Part shown: piece after piece, positions 24,445 through 38,045 of the stretch
How positions within the stretch are numbered: position 1 is the stretch's first letter
Layout: every line of letters starts with the position of its first letter
Assembly: GCF_014898055.3 (NCBI RefSeq)
Contig: NW_023604295.1
Location: forward strand, 66,241,730 to 66,305,729
DNA length: 64,000 nt
Direction of reading: 5' to 3'
Source: Talpa occidentalis
Taxonomy: Eukaryota; Chordata; Mammalia; Eulipotyphla; Talpidae
Notes under the pieces: generated by a model
Seen by the model: only the letters and a program-made list of their open reading frames with translations
Told to the model about the DNA's origin: nothing
The model's database searches: none
Position numbers and translations under genes: made by a program

Positions 24445-24610
24445 AGGTCCTAACTACATTGTGGTCCATGGACCAGAAATATCTGTAACATTTGAGAGCT
24501 TATCAGTATCAGAATCTTATGCCCTACCCAGGACCTGCAGACAGAGAGTCTGCATTTTTAACAAAATATTTAAATAATCCACGTGCACATTAGTGTTTAA
24601 AAAGCACCAA
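24445..24610 (-). mobile_element. MER5A-like hAT-Charlie element
   Basis: GTGGTCCATGGACCAG, GAGAGCTTATCAGTATCAGA, CCCTACCCAGGACCTGCAGA and GTCTGCATTTTTAACAAAAT follow the reverse complement of MER5A in order. The ends are eroded. Confidence 0.75.
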
Positions 24611-25784
24611 TCCATGGCGTCAAAAACAAACAAACAAAAAAAATGACAACAGCAGCAAGAACAAAACAACAGCTAGAAGTAAGAGAGGAGGAGAGAGCAA
24701 AGGGAAAGTGAAAGATAAACTACATTCTTTCTAAATTATGTGCTTAATAGAAAATACAATGATCTTGCCATAAATCTAGATAGTTTTCACTTAGATACAT
24801 ATATACTTAGTTATTCAAATGACATAGGAAGTATTTGAAAATATAATGATATGATCAAAATGCCATTAGAAAAGAGTTTGGTCTGATAGTGGTTCTTAGT
24901 ATTTGAATGATAAATAATTTACTAAGCGTCAACCATTCAAAGAAACAGCAGGGAAACTATTTTCCAATGAAATGGCACTACTTTTTAGTTATTCTTTTGG
25001 GAAGAATTGTATCAATAAACTTATACTATTCATCTTAGTTTACAATATTAATTAAAGGAGGAAACTATATATTCCTTCTCAGGCAAATTAAATTACTAGA
25101 AATATGGCAAAATGTATAATGAAGAAATTATCTATGTTTAATAAATTGTCTTTAGAATAAGCATAGCATGGTATTCAGAATATTCCATGCCATAGATATT
25201 GATCCATGGAGGAAGTCAGAGATACAGGTCACCATGCTTGTGTCTAAAAATAAGCTCATAAATTGAACTTAAAGCCCTTACAGAAGCAGATTTAGAAATT
25301 CAGTGATGCACATTGTGTGATGTGTATGTTACGTGTGTATCAGAGTTGGGAGGTCATATAAATGGGATCTAGGCATATTTTAAAATCAAAAGCTATATAA
25401 AATCACACTTGATTGATATAGCATCTTCATTAAATCATCTCTCCCAAGAAGATGAAAACAATCTGAGTTTATCTGTAAATTACATTTCAGCTTCATCTAC
25501 TCTTTCTCCTTAATTCTACTACACAATCTTCAACAGCTAGCCCCACCCACAATATCTGAAGAAAGTTAAAAAAAATTTTGGTCTAAGTCATCCAGACCCA
25601 ACATAACCTTCTACCTTTACATACAAATGTCTTCATTGCCATAAAATTGTACAGTTCAGGCAAAGGGAAATGACAATTTCAGGTGAAAATTACATGTCCT
25701 CAAAACTTTCCATGGCCTTGGGAGATCAGTTTCACTCAGTAAAATTTTAGCTTCAGTGTTAAACCCTTCATGAAAACTTCTTTC

Positions 25785-26110
25785 TTATTTATTATTTAAT
25801 ACATTTTTACATCATTGTTCACTTTTATACAATGTATGCTTGTATACTTCCTCCTTTCAGGTACAGTCTCCATAAAATTCCCACCACTAATTCACCTGTG
25901 AACCATCACCATATTTCCTTATGCTCTTTTCTACCTTATTTTGATCCCTCTTCCTCCCCTTCGCTTGCAGAATGTCTCTCATTTGTAGTTGCCAACTAAT
26001 TTTGTTTTCTTATTTATTATTATTGTTATTATTTTTTTCTTATCCCTTATTTGTCCCCCTATATTCCTCCTACAAGTGACGGACGCCATCTGATATTTTT
26101 CATGAAACCT
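25785..26110 (-). mobile_element. Old LINE-1 3' end, antisense
   Basis: The text aligns by eye with the younger antisense L1 at 27240-27470: ACCTTATTTTGATCCCTCTT, CCCCTTCG, TTATCCCTTATTTGTCCCCC and CTACAAGTGACGGACGCCATCTGATATTTT. It is clearly more diverged. Confidence 0.65.
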
Positions 26111-26326
26111 TTTTCTTCTCCATAGATCCCTCCTTCTGATTGGGTACAGTTACTAACTGGCTGCACTGACCTTGATTAACTTAACTGTTCTGTATCTTCA
26201 TGTCTTCATGGAGAATATAAAGTAGTAGACTTAGATATATGCATTTCTAGCTTTTATTGCTTACATGCAACCAAAAGTAATATTTTAAATCCTACCAACT
26301 GACTCATGTACTTAAAGCTGACTTTT

Positions 26327-26381
26327 AAAATGTTTCCTCATAAAAAAATTAATAAAATAAATAAATAAAATGTTTCCTCAT
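26327..26381 (+). repeat. Tail-only retroinsertion with 15-bp duplications
   Basis: AAAATGTTTCCTCAT occurs at 26327-26341 and again at 26367-26381. Between them lie 25 bases of A-rich sequence with the AATAAAATAAATAAAT pattern seen in the tails of the SINEs of this window. The left junction lies in TTTTAAAA, an L1 endonuclease-type site. The simplest reading is a SINE (or L1) reverse-transcription event that stopped inside the tail. A simple tandem duplication with a later A-rich expansion is the alternative. Confidence 0.7.
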
Positions 26382-27199
26382 GAGTGTAAATAATTGGAAA
26401 TGATGTAATTCTCAGCATATTGTAAATATTGACATTTTAAAATAAAGTCGTTACACTACACTTTTAAATACACCCAATGGAATTTAAATACCATAGTTAT
26501 TTGATACTCACTATCATCCATGTAAAAATAAATGATCGCATTCTTTTTGAAAAGCCAGAATTTTTATGTTATTTCCTTTTCTCCTTGAGTTCATATTTTC
26601 AATCAAGTCCCCCATAAAATGTTATGCCAAAGTAATATATTTTTATGCTTGAAAATCATATATTGATCAACCCATCATATATTGCTATAATAAAATAAAA
26701 AATTAATTTATTTCATTTAATTATAATGCTCTAAGCTGAAAATTTTTTTAGTAAAGAACTGCTTAAGACTATATCAATATTGTACATTTAAGAACAGTAC
26801 ATTAAGAACAGTTTGCTTTATAAAAAAGCAAATCTTTGTTATAAATTCATGTCTTACTGCAATGAACCAGGCCATGTTTTTCCCAGTTAGGATGGATGTC
26901 ACTTACTGTTATCTCCTGAAAATCAATTTTTTTCTATTATTCATTGTTATCAATGTAATATCTGAAAAATCCAGCTTGCATAAATAAGTATGTAGGAATA
27001 GAAGTACTTTTCTAATAGCAGTGACTTAATTTTTAAAATTTGAGTAGTATGTTAAATACCACAGTAACTTATTATTTAAATGATTTTTACTACTTTAACA
27101 ACTAACAATTTATTAGATCTTTCTTCAATTTGAATGAAAGAAAGCAAAGAATTTAAAACTACTTGTCTTGAAATAAAATTGAATAAACACCCATTCACA

Positions 27200-27760
27200 T
27201 TCTTTTTTTTTTTTTTCAAGGATAGATTTGGACTTTTATTTATTTTTTTAAATAAATTTTATTTATAAATTTTATTATTTTTATATTCCCCATACAATTG
27301 CAATCCCCTTATTTTGACCCCAATCCCTCACCTCCCCATCCCCCACCCCCCATAGAGTGTCTCTGGTTCATAGTTGTTTGTTGATTTTGATATTTTCTTT
27401 CTTATAGTTATCTTTTTCCTCATCCCTTATTTAAGTTTTCTGGATTCCTGCTATGAGTGAGACCATCCGGTATTTTCCTTTTTTTTTTCCGGCTTATTTC
27501 GCTGAGCATGATCCCTTCCAGCGCCATCCATGTTGCTGCAAATTGCATGTGTTTATCTTTTTTGAATGCTGAGTAATATTCCATGGTGTATATGTACCAC
27601 ATCTTCTTGATCCAGTCATCTATTTTTGGGCATTTGGGTTGTTTCCAAAGCTTAGCTATTGTAAATAGAGCTGCTAAAAACATAGGGGTGCAGGTGCTCT
27701 TTGGAATTGATGTTTCTGTGTCCTTTGGGTAAATACCTAGGAGTGGAATTGCTGGATCAT
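27200..27760 (-). mobile_element. LINE-1 3' end (5'-truncated), antisense
   Basis: The plus strand begins with a T run (tail), then the 3' UTR (CCCCATCCCCCACCCCCCAT) and the ORF2 C-terminus. The minus-strand frame at 27683-27420 still reads MFLAALFTIAKLWKQPKCPKIDDWIKK ending in LSEISRKKKRKIP, a typical L1 ORF2 end with a stop after NLNKG. The element breaks off at GGAATTGCTGGATCATTC near 27760. It lacks ORF1, the endonuclease and the reverse transcriptase core. Confidence 0.92.
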
Positions 27761-27769
27761 TCTTAACAT

Positions 27770-30345
27770 CAGGCTTTTAATTCTCCTTTATCTAACACTT
27801 GGATCTAAAAGCCACCCTTTAAGAAGGATGACAGGAATACTTTTAAAAAAATAAATAAAAGGTAAAGAATAATTGTGAAAAGGGAAGTGGGGAAGAGAGA
27901 TAGCTTGAGAGTTTTGGTTAACACAGCCAAATTCTCAAATATCTCAACCTCAGCATATATTTAAATTGAGAATATTAAAACTAATTTATTTAAAACCATA
28001 AATGTCCATGTATCCCTTAGACATTCTTTATGAATGTTTACATCTATCTCATTTTGAAACTGCTAGAAGTAGTTACATCCTGGTGTATGTTGATGGGTTA
28101 CTCAGGTATGAATTTTATACAATGCTTTGCACAATATACTTAAATTAAAAAACAACTGATATGTATATACAAAATTACTAATTCCTCAAGCAAAATGAAT
28201 GCCATGTGATACTTCCTCAATCATACTATATACAAAAATTTTATTTAAATAAACATGGCATTGTTGTTGTGTGTTTCAACATTCATTCCCAAGCATATTG
28301 CATGACAAGAGCACTATGTATAGTATAATGAGCATGTGGGTATATTATATTTACTATGTCTATATGTGAATGCCAGGAAATTGATTCACTATAACTGTTT
28401 TGACAATTTTCCCACTTGCATTTTCTGTAATTTTTTCCAGGAAACACTGAATCTCAGGCTAGTTTTCATCATCAATATTCTGCTTCATTTCTAGACTTTT
28501 GCATATAACTTAGCATATCCTGCCAATTACACACATTCTATCCATGAATAACAACCAATGAGTGGAATTGTTTTCAGCAGAAGGTTTTTTTTGTATTTAT
28601 AAGTGAATCTCAGTAGACATTATATCTGGGGACCATGTGTCTAACAGAGCAGTCATTTCTAACTAAGGATACAACTCAAAGTTATAGCAAATCTATTTTG
28701 CAGTGTTATCACACATGCCAAACATAATATTGAACTACCAACAAAATTACTGTGTTATGCACAATACACTATAATTAACCTTGTAAATTCACTGTACTTA
28801 CAGCCCTAAAATGTATGTACTTTGGTGAAAAGAACCACAGTGCTGAAAGCAAATGTGAAATTTGTTAAATGAATTTTTGGAAGCTTAAGTCATTTGACCT
28901 ATCCAGTTAAAACAACCTAATATAAGAGTTAGTCATTCTTGGAAATGAGACATTACAAATAAACTGCTGAAAATAATAGTCATCATGTACTGGGATATCC
29001 TTACTTGAATTATTATAGTAAATTCCCCTGAAGTATTTAAAAGAATAAAATAATAATACTCAGTCTCTTGAAATCACTGGTAAAGCTGTGAATCAGCCCT
29101 CTAGTACCTGAAAACATAAATAGGACTCACAAGTTGTTCCTGTAAGAGTATAGAACACTTGAGGAATTTTGCTCCAGGTTCCAGGATTTAAATTTATATC
29201 ATGACTTGTAAAATGTTTTCCTTAGCATCCTGAATACTGACATAAATGTTCAACCTGTGTGGTATAAGTTCCTTACTTTAATATTTATATAAGAATTACA
29301 TAGGCAATAAATTGATAAATGAAGAGTAAGAGACCTGGAAGTGATCTCTTGATCAAACGTAGCTCCTCAATGTCTAAACAGGACTATCTCTTAAGTTTGA
29401 GATCAATTTCCAAAAGACAAGTTATTAATCTCAAGGGAAATTTGAAACAATTCACTTTTAAAATGATTTAGCATTTAGTGGTTACAATTAGAACACTAAT
29501 TAAGAACTTCTGTCTCTGTGTTTGAAAAATAATGACATAAATTAAAACACTCAGAAATAATATTTTAAAAATACTGCCCACACAAATGTGCATACTATTC
29601 ATGGCCAGTCCTAATTATAATTTGGACTGAACATTTACATATAAATTGAAGGATTCCTACGTATCAGGTGTTTACTGATTTCTCTTTTTACCATTTTAAC
29701 CACTTGTATCATATAATATGTGTGTATTTTCTCACTCTCTCTTTGCCTTTTTATCTGTCCTGTTTTCCTATCTATACATATGCACTTTTCTCATAAACTC
29801 AAAAAATCACATACAATTGAAGGCATCTATGAGATTTAAGTATATTAAATCTCAGGAATCATACTTGATTCTTCAATCTCATGACCTTTGCAAAGTAGCT
29901 AGTTATTTGGTCCTAAAAAAAGAACTGATTCTATATAATAAAGAAAAATACTGTTGTGCCAAGGAAATTCAGAATTTATAAAGAATTCAGAATTGTATGA
30001 CATACCTTGTTTTAAAAGAAACAACCCTGAACCATGTTAGATAGACCATCAAAGCTAATTACTGAGCCAAGTAAGGCTATTTGCTTCTGAAAAACTATCC
30101 AGTCATGAATTAGTATAAGTTCTAAATATGGAAGAACTGAAGAGCTCTCAATTTACAGTACAGAAATATTATGTATTATAAAACAAAGTTTAAAGTGCTT
30201 AGCTATATTTATACTGTTTGGTTTGGATTTTTGTTTGTTATATAGCAAATTTTAAACTCTCTGGATTCTTGGAATTAAAAAAAACAACACTTTCTAGAGA
30301 GCTGAACTTTTTTTTTTTTGTAATGAAGGTTTATTCTTGTTATGG
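27770..30345. other. AT-rich intron without recognised gene
   Basis: Apart from a possible L1 piece near 28725, nothing is recognised. Confidence 0.5.
28725..28840 (+). repeat. Possible L1 3' UTR fragment
   Basis: ACTGTGTTATGCACAATACACTATAATTAACC and the following text resemble an old L1 3' UTR (ACTATAATTACCATGTTATACATTAG type). Weak support. Confidence 0.3.
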
Positions 30346-30349
30346 TAAA

Positions 30350-30540
30350 TGTTAATATTTTTAAGTACTTACTATTTGTAGAACCTGTGTTGAACACTTT
30401 ATAAACATTTTCTCACTATATTCTCCCAACAATACTACAAAAGAGATGCTATTGTTATCTCTTGCTATCTCCTATTTATATGTGGGGAAAGAACTCAGAG
30501 TATTTAAATAGTCACAGTGTTTTGTCAATAGTCACAGAGT
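30350..30540 (-). repeat. MIR fragment
   Basis: AAGTACTTACTATTTGTAGAACC, ACTTTATAAACATTTTCTCACTA, CCAACAATACTACAAAAGAGATG and GTGGGGAAAGAACTCAGAG follow the reversed MIR in order. Confidence 0.75.
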
Positions 30541-30544
30541 CAAT

Positions 30545-32370
30545 ATGAATAGAGTCAATATAAACTACAGACAAATACTTTAAGAAATAATAAAAAAAAA
30601 TCATATGAACAAGATCCAACTATATAAAATCAAGTGAAACCACTGTATGCTAGGAATATACTATATTATTCTATGGTGAATTTAGGTGCATAGCAAATCA
30701 TGTGAAACAAGTGTGATCCCACGAATGCTGCTAGGTAAATCTCAGGTTTATTACTGGACAAAAACACAAATGTATAGAATCCATCCTCTATGGATAACAT
30801 TGAAAATTCCTCTGCAATCCTGACCCTTGTCTGGAGTTTACAGCATGAGCTTGGAGAACAGCCAATGTGAACAATGTTTAAATTTCTTTATGGCAGTGCA
30901 ATGTGCTTTCAAATGTTCATCTGCTTTACCACTGTGCTTAATGAAAAGCAAGCCAACGTATTTTCTCATTTCCTTTTCATCACTAGTAAGTAAGAGTGAG
31001 CATCAGCCTCATGAAGAATAGAGTCTGCTTATACTTTCAGTTTCCTTTTCCCTAGCTCTGAACTGAAACACTAATAGAGCCCCATTATCTCACCCATCAT
31101 CATTACACAGTTTTGGATATAAAGCAATGTGTATGTCCACACTAAAACATAAGTACAAACAATAAAATACCCTTGGGAGTAACTTCTGTTCTTAAACATC
31201 AACATTTTCAAGGAATTTTACTACATTAGCAAAATAGTTGCTTTATACAAGTCTTAATATTCTGGAAAGTTTAAAAGATTTAGATATTTCTGATGGTATC
31301 ACAAAAGTTTGTGATGTATAGGATCAATAACAGCTTCAAAGAAAAATAGTTTCATGTATGAGTCTCAAAACAATCTGGTAGGTAACTTAGAAAGTACATA
31401 GATTCTAAGACACATTAATTTCTTAAAAATTAAAAAAGATTTATTACTATGCAGCTCCTTCTAAATTTTGGAAATTCCAAATATTTTATTTATTAACATA
31501 TGGTATGCTACCCTGCTCTAAAAACAACACAAAGAAATAGAAAAATGTAAACAACAAGCTAATACTATCTCAAGTTTGGTCTGGTATTTTATTCTGTATT
31601 TCCATGTAACTAGTTTAGAATAAAAGAGGTTTAAGTACTTTTTATGAGTACTTTTTATTTATATATAAATTAAATATATATGTATTCTAAATACAGAGTG
31701 TTAAATGGATGTGTATATATGGACATATATAACATACATACACATAACACAGATGTATACATGTGTATGTTAATGTCTCTATACATATACACTTACACAC
31801 TTGTGTAAATATATAAGTACTATATATTTATACATGTGCATATTTTCATACCCAGTCACATTTATGAGCTTTAATAAGTCCCAAGTACATGTAGTAGATA
31901 TGTCAGTCATCTCCAAAATTCATTCCCAATCTGCCACTTGGAGATCTGTCAAGCTAATAATGAAGCATATTGTGCAAGCATACACATTGGCCACATCACA
32001 AGCATCTTTCTGAGCTCTGGTCCCTCACTTGCCATCATTTCCTATCAATCATGTCTTCAGCAACAGCAGGAGCAATGGAAATAGAAGCAGAGGTAATTAG
32101 TGGCAAGACTCAGTTCCACATGCCCAAAAAATGAAGGACAGAGATACCCTGTTAAAATATTTTCCTGTTATAGTATTATCCAATTCTATATTGGGAAAAA
32201 AAGGGAAAAGTGTTATGTTAATGAATATGAAGTTCTTGCCTCTTTATTTAACTACTGTCAATCTTTTTTTTTCAACTCCAATAACCAAATTCTCCAGCCA
32301 ACCCTTTGGCAGCAAGAACTTGCCAATTTCACATTATGGTGTCTTGCAAAAGCATTCTTTAAAACAATTA
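30545..32370. other. Intron without recognised gene
   Basis: It contains a TA/CA-rich stretch near 31660-31830. The frames at 30827, 31801 and 32100 show no known domain. Confidence 0.45.
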
Positions 32371-32374
32371 GCCT

Positions 32375-32590
32375 AATATACTACAAAAAGGTTTGGGTTT
32401 CAGAACTAGACAGATCTAAATTTATATCCTGGAATTGTGTGATACAGGGAAATTCAGTGAATTCTTTTAGCCGTACCCTATAAAATATAGCTGATAATAT
32501 TTACTTCATAAGGTTTTTGTTGAGGGACACTATTACATGGTATACTAGTCATCTGGAACATATTAGGCAATCATTAAATGGCAATACAAA
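32375..32590 (+). repeat. MIR element
   Basis: GTTTCAGAACTAGACAGATC, CCTGGAATTGTGTGATACAG, CCGTACCCTATAAAATATAG, TTCATAAGGTTTTTGTTGAG and CTGGAACATATTAGGCAATC match MIR from tRNA-related head to 3' end. Confidence 0.7.
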
Positions 32591-33054
32591 TGTATTCCTG
32601 ACTTAGCATACTTGAGATAGGATACCCACAATTTAAGAAGGAATAAATTAATATCAAATCCATTTTAGAAGGTCACAAAGGAAACGTAAGGCTATAGAAA
32701 GAGAGGGAAAGTAAAAGAATGGGTTTGGTATCCCAAAGCCATGTTGTGAAAGTATAGCTATTTGTCAGATGTAAGAACACCCACAACTCTGTGCTCTTTC
32801 AAGCAGGATGCAAACAAGATACCATGATCAAGACATGACTCCATTTCCAAAAGTGAAAGCAAGCTAGTAACTTAAAAGACAACCGCTCCTGCTACTGGAG
32901 TCAGGAGTGCACGTTTGTGATGGGTCTTGAGATAACACATGGTGGAAAGTATCAAATAACATCCAAGAGAGCATCCTACAGCTCTGACCTGCCACAGGCA
33001 ACTGTAAAGTGGACTGTGGGCTCCTCACACCGCTAGCGCCTCTGACTAGTGAGA

Positions 33055-33252
33055 GGAAGTGATGCTGGATGCACGAGAGCTGTGCCTTCAAATCCCAGTC
33101 CTGCCACTTACTAACTACGACCCTAGACAATTGTCTGATTTCTCTAAACCTCTAGTTTTTCCCTCGTGGAAATGGGGACACGATAACGCCTTCCACATAG
33201 GTCCTTGGAGGATTAAATAAAGTGTCAGGCTCAGTTACAAGACTGGCATGGC
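33055..33252 (+). repeat. MIR element
   Basis: CAAATCCCAGTCCTGCCACTT, CCTAGACAATTGTCTGATTTC, CTCGTGGAAATGGGGACACG and GGAGGATTAAATAAAGTGTC follow the MIR consensus closely. The CCACTTACTAACTA core is nearly intact. Confidence 0.85.
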
Positions 33253-33952
33253 TATTTTTAAAAGAAACAGCTGAAGTTGAAGTATCCTAATTTCCAAAGA
33301 AGCAGCAGCCCCAGAACTAGAAGCATAGGCACATTTTATGTGGACTAGTAGCACAAAATGCCCTGTCATATAACCACATCTACCTGTCATCTTTGCATTA
33401 TTATCACAATACAGAAAAAAATGAAGTCAAAGATATGATTTCATGCCAGCACATCAAAGTATCCTAAAAAGGGAACTAACTGTTGCAGCAGTTGAACCTT
33501 TACATAAGAAATCACCCTAATCTCTAAATACTTTCTCTTTGATACCTCTTTTATTACTCTGCTCACGTAATCAGTTTTTGAGCTACCAAATTTTGGCCAC
33601 TTACTTTACCCAGCTCTTTGCAAGTGACATTCTGTCATTATTTTTAAAACATCCACATTCAGGGGAACTTCCCTGAAATCTTTATTCTTTTCCCCATATT
33701 AAAAAAAAAAAAACTTAGCTTTGTCTTTCTTTGCATAATGTCTACATGGTTTGCCTTTTAATCATTTATGTAGTTAATGGGAGTTCATATGTCTTTGAAA
33801 GTTCAACATATTATAAGTAAGTCTGAGAAAGCACTAGTCCTGAGGTACAAAAGTGAGATGCATTAACTTGAGTACCAATTTAGTCTCTTCTACTGTATAA
33901 CTTGACCTTTCAACCTTACTCTATATCTCTGTAAAGGAGACAATATTCAATC

Positions 33953-34165
33953 ATGGTTTCTCAACCTTGACAATAATGAGAAGTTTACCTGGGTAATTCT
34001 TTATTGTAGGGGCACCCCAGTGCATTGCAATATATTATCAACATCTCTTGCCTCTAAGTACAAGATGCCAGCAACAAGCCCCTCCTCCCAAATGTCTTAT
34101 AAGACAACTAAAAATGTCCTCAAATATTGTCATTTCTAGGTTGAGGACATTGGTTAAGACTTTAA
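33953..34165 (-). mobile_element. MER20-like hAT-Charlie element
   Basis: The left end GGTTTCTCAACCTTGACAAT and the right end ATTTCTAGGTTGAGGACATTG, with TGTAGGGGCACCCCAGTGCATT and AAGATGCCAGCAACAAGCCC between, follow the reversed MER20 consensus over its full length of about 210 bp. Confidence 0.8.
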
Positions 34166-34204
34166 AATTCTATGGATAATACACAGGTTCTATAATAGCA
34201 TTTT

Positions 34205-34335
34205 TTTTTTGATATTTAAACGAAGATTTCAGTTCTTAGAATACAGGGATAGTTTTCAGTGTCACATCTCCAGCGGATACTTGGTATAATAGACACTCAT
34301 TACAATTTTACTAACAAAAATGAATAAATGATGTG
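34205..34335 (+). repeat. L2 3'-end fragment
   Basis: ATACAGGGATAGTTTTCAGT, CATCTCCAGCGGATACTTGG and AATAGACACTCATTACAATT resemble the L2 3' end. Diverged. Confidence 0.45.
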
Positions 34336-34339
34336 ATAT

Positions 34340-37300
34340 CTAACTCTATAATGTCATGAACCTCTCCACTCTGACATCTTAGCAGTGCTTTATGATGAGT
34401 TTCTAAACATTTGTCTTTTCTGCTTCCTCCACTTTCTACTTTATGAATATTGTGTTCTTTCCTTTAATATAGATTCAGTTCCTATTCCCTTTATAATCTA
34501 AGATGCTTGAGAGCAAGGATATTAGTCTCCTTTCCCAATTCAACACATTAATCAATTCTGTGGGCCATAAAACATTTACACATGCTATTAATATACTGGA
34601 ATATCCCATCTTCAATTTACAGCATGAGCTAGAAAGCAAATGGATCCAGGTCTCTGCAATATAGATTTTCCTCTTTAATAACAACCAGAGAACCAAAACT
34701 TTTCCTTTCTAACCATTTCTATATACAGACTCATTTTTGATTTTCACTTTACATGTCCTTTATGCATTCAGTCAAGAATAGTGTTATTCCATCCCATATC
34801 ATATGCTTTCTCTCTTCTCACTGAATGTGAGTCTTCATGGCAAAAAACAGCAGCTGTTCTCAATGACAGCATCTACTTTTAACCTTATTTTGGCATTGTA
34901 ACTGACCATTGAACAGATATTAAGAAATAGTTACACTAAGGATCATTCACTATTAGATTTTTCACTATGAGAAGCACTCTTACTTCTTGTTTTATTTTTG
35001 TTTGTTTGTTTTTAATAGATAACACAAACAGGCTGTGGCTGATGATATGCAAGTGATGCCATTCATGGTCTTGACTTATCCTCAGGCTCCCTGGAATCAG
35101 AGGACAATTCTGTGACTAGATTTCCTAGTCAAGAATGTTATTTCTAAAGGATAATCAGTATCTATGCATCTCGGAGGACTAGATGACAATGTGACCAAAG
35201 TTTGTGTATATATACTACTATCTTTCTGTTCCTGAAAAGAGGCATCCATAAGTTACTAGAAAGTTATCTGCTAACAGGATGTTTTGTCCATATCCTGGAA
35301 GAGGAAAAGCTACAATATGCACATAATCTTTCTGGTCATGATTCTTTCCAAATGGCTCTTACTTGGAGAGCACTTTCATCAAATACTATCAAAAGTTATA
35401 CTTCTCTCTATAATTGCTCTCTATTAAAGTTTAGTGCCAGCTGTCAGAGCTGTAATGCAAGCTCTTATTAGCTGTTATAAGTTCTACTCTGGAACTAATA
35501 AGGGATTGTCAAAACTCCAAACACAGACAGAAGTGGGGGAGAAATCACAGGATAGAAGGTAGAAAATATTCAATGAATCTGCATTGGCAAAGCACTCATT
35601 GTGAAATTATCATTAATGTATTTCATGGAATCTAAGTATTTCAAGAGGAAAAGGATCTAGTTTTCAGTTGTTTTTTTTTTTTAATATGAGGAATGGTTTC
35701 CCTTCCTCTGGGAGAGGCTGACTGAAAACAATGAAACAAACTGTAAAAGTTAAAGACATATCAGCAATTTCTCTTCAGAAATATTACATGGATTCTGAAA
35801 AGTATAACAGTGCTTTCTTCATATTTAACAGTACAGAAGGTTTGATAATATATGTACAGGTAGAGATAAAAAGGATACATTTATAAAAATTGAAGACATA
35901 TATGGTTTATAAGAGTCATAAATTATATTATATATAAACTATAAATTTATTTAACAAAATGACATCCTGTAAATCAGAACCAAAGAAGGCTGTCCATATA
36001 AACTTCAAAGTAATCTAAATGAGAGAAATGAAATGTTAAGACTTCCTGCAGGGTCCAACTAGACATGACATTAAATTAGGATGGCAGATCCATGAACTTT
36101 CTGACAAGGTGACATGTATTAAGATACCAAAATTACTATAGTAATTATGTATCCAAAATAACCAGTATTCTATCTTTCACAAAAAAATAGACTTGGATGA
36201 AGCTTTTTTCTGGAAAATGCTGATCACTTTGCATTTATTTTAATTTGAATTTACATTGAATAGATATTAGTGAGTGACACAGAAAACAATATTCTTCCTT
36301 TAGAGATGAGCCTGAAAATGCATGAACAGAAACTTTTTTCAAGTAAAATTAGAATTACTTTCTGAAGCTGAAATTATTTTTTCCATGTCTTAGATTCCCA
36401 CAATGAATACTGTCCTGGGAAGCTAAAATCATTTTTCCCCACAGGCATAGTTTCAAGCAAATAAAGTACTAAATGGGCAAGTTATTTGTGTTCCCCAAAG
36501 ACTATACACTGGGCATATAGGTGTTACATCATTTATTATTTGTACCTTTGAAACAGTGAAGCAGACAAAGCCTCTGAAAGTTTACAGAACTTAGCACAGT
36601 AAAAAATAACAAAAACAAAATTTAAGACACTTGATATCCTGAAAGCATATACATAAAATCATATGCTAATTGTGATTTGTAAGGTCCTTTATGGTGGTTC
36701 ACTACTGATCATTAAACTTGTCCTTATACATTATGAGTTACTTAAATGGCTGGAAATGAATTCACTTTACCTCCTAAATTTAAACCATCATATCTCTTCT
36801 CAATATGTTAGCAATTAAATTGTCTCTGACTGCTCAAAATAATCTGATATGTAGTATATACAGAACAAAGAATTTCCATTCTTTCTAGTATCTGAAACAT
36901 GCAAATTCATGGATTAAATTTATATTGTTTGTTTTTATATAGACACAAAAATGGACTACAAAACTTAACTAAATCACAAACCAAAAGCCTTTCTTATTTT
37001 TCCTCTGATTTCCATATATGAATAGAGCTTGTACTTAATTACTGTTTAGATACACAGTGTACTGACATACTTTTATTCAAAGTTTCTAGTAATATCATAT
37101 AGTAATTTATGTAAGCACATTGGCACTTATTTCATATAATTTAAACTAATTCTCCACTACCTTTTTTTTTTTTCCTTACTATTTGGGTGATTCTTAAGTA
37201 GACTCTTTTTACTCAATTATTTAACTTTTCTTCACATGATTCCTTCAAGGTAAGAGCATTATATTTTGTCATGTCCAGCAGTCATTTACACAATAAATGT

Positions 37301-37900
37301 TAAGACAACACAGTATAAAAAAATTTAGGTTTAATGTTTTAAAAAATGCCATTTTTATATTATTTTACTACTGTTGTTGTTTCTTAAATTTCAGTTTCTT
37401 AAATCAATTAAAAGCTAAGTCTTAAATCAGTTAAAACCTAACACTTAAAATCTAAAAGTAATCATGTCCAACTGTAAATTTAAAGCTGCTTTTGAAAAAT
37501 CAAGGCGAGAAAAAGACTCATACTAGAAAGAATAAGACACTAAGTCAAATACCAGATGGGAAAAATCAAGAGCGACTGCTGTTTGGAATAAGAAAAACAA
37601 AAGCCTACAATAAGAAAATAGAGGACATATTACCTAGTATTGAATAACTAAAAATTTAATGGAACTAAAAGTGAAGTCTCCTCTGGAAAGAAAAATGCTA
37701 TTTGGAAATGGTGGAACACCAGTGAATGAATATTGTGCATATAAATATACAAATCTTTTAGAGATATTTTCTCTCCTTCAAGGTATCTGTAAGGTCTAAG
37801 ACTTAAGGTAGAAGAAACTGTTGACTGGGTGAGTTGGTTATAGCTAAGTAGTTTAGCACAGATTGAAATGGAAAGTAAGGGAGGCAGGTCACACTGGTGA
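34340..37900. other. AT-rich intron without recognised gene
   Basis: A possible L2 phrase near 34490-34620 is the only repeat-like piece seen. Confidence 0.45.
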
Positions 37901-37904
37901 TTGA

Positions 37905-38045
37905 CAACAAGTGCTAGATACTGTACAGTGCCAGTACATAAAATGGGCTAAGCCATATATTATCGTCAATACTAATGGATTGACATTGTCATTCATTCCC
38001 TTTTTGTGACTGAGGAAACTGAGGTTCAAGCTGCTTAGAAAAAAC
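37905..38045 (-). repeat. MIR fragment
   Basis: TGACTGAGGAAACTGAGGTTC (near 38007) is the best conserved piece, preceded by reversed MIR 3' text. Confidence 0.6.

Noticed and set aside
27420..27683. 87-codon frame as an independent gene
   Set aside because: It is the C-terminal end of L1 ORF2 in a truncated antisense element.
32100..32483. 127-codon frame on the plus strand
   Set aside because: It runs into a MIR element (32375-32590), overlaps another frame, and has no known domain.
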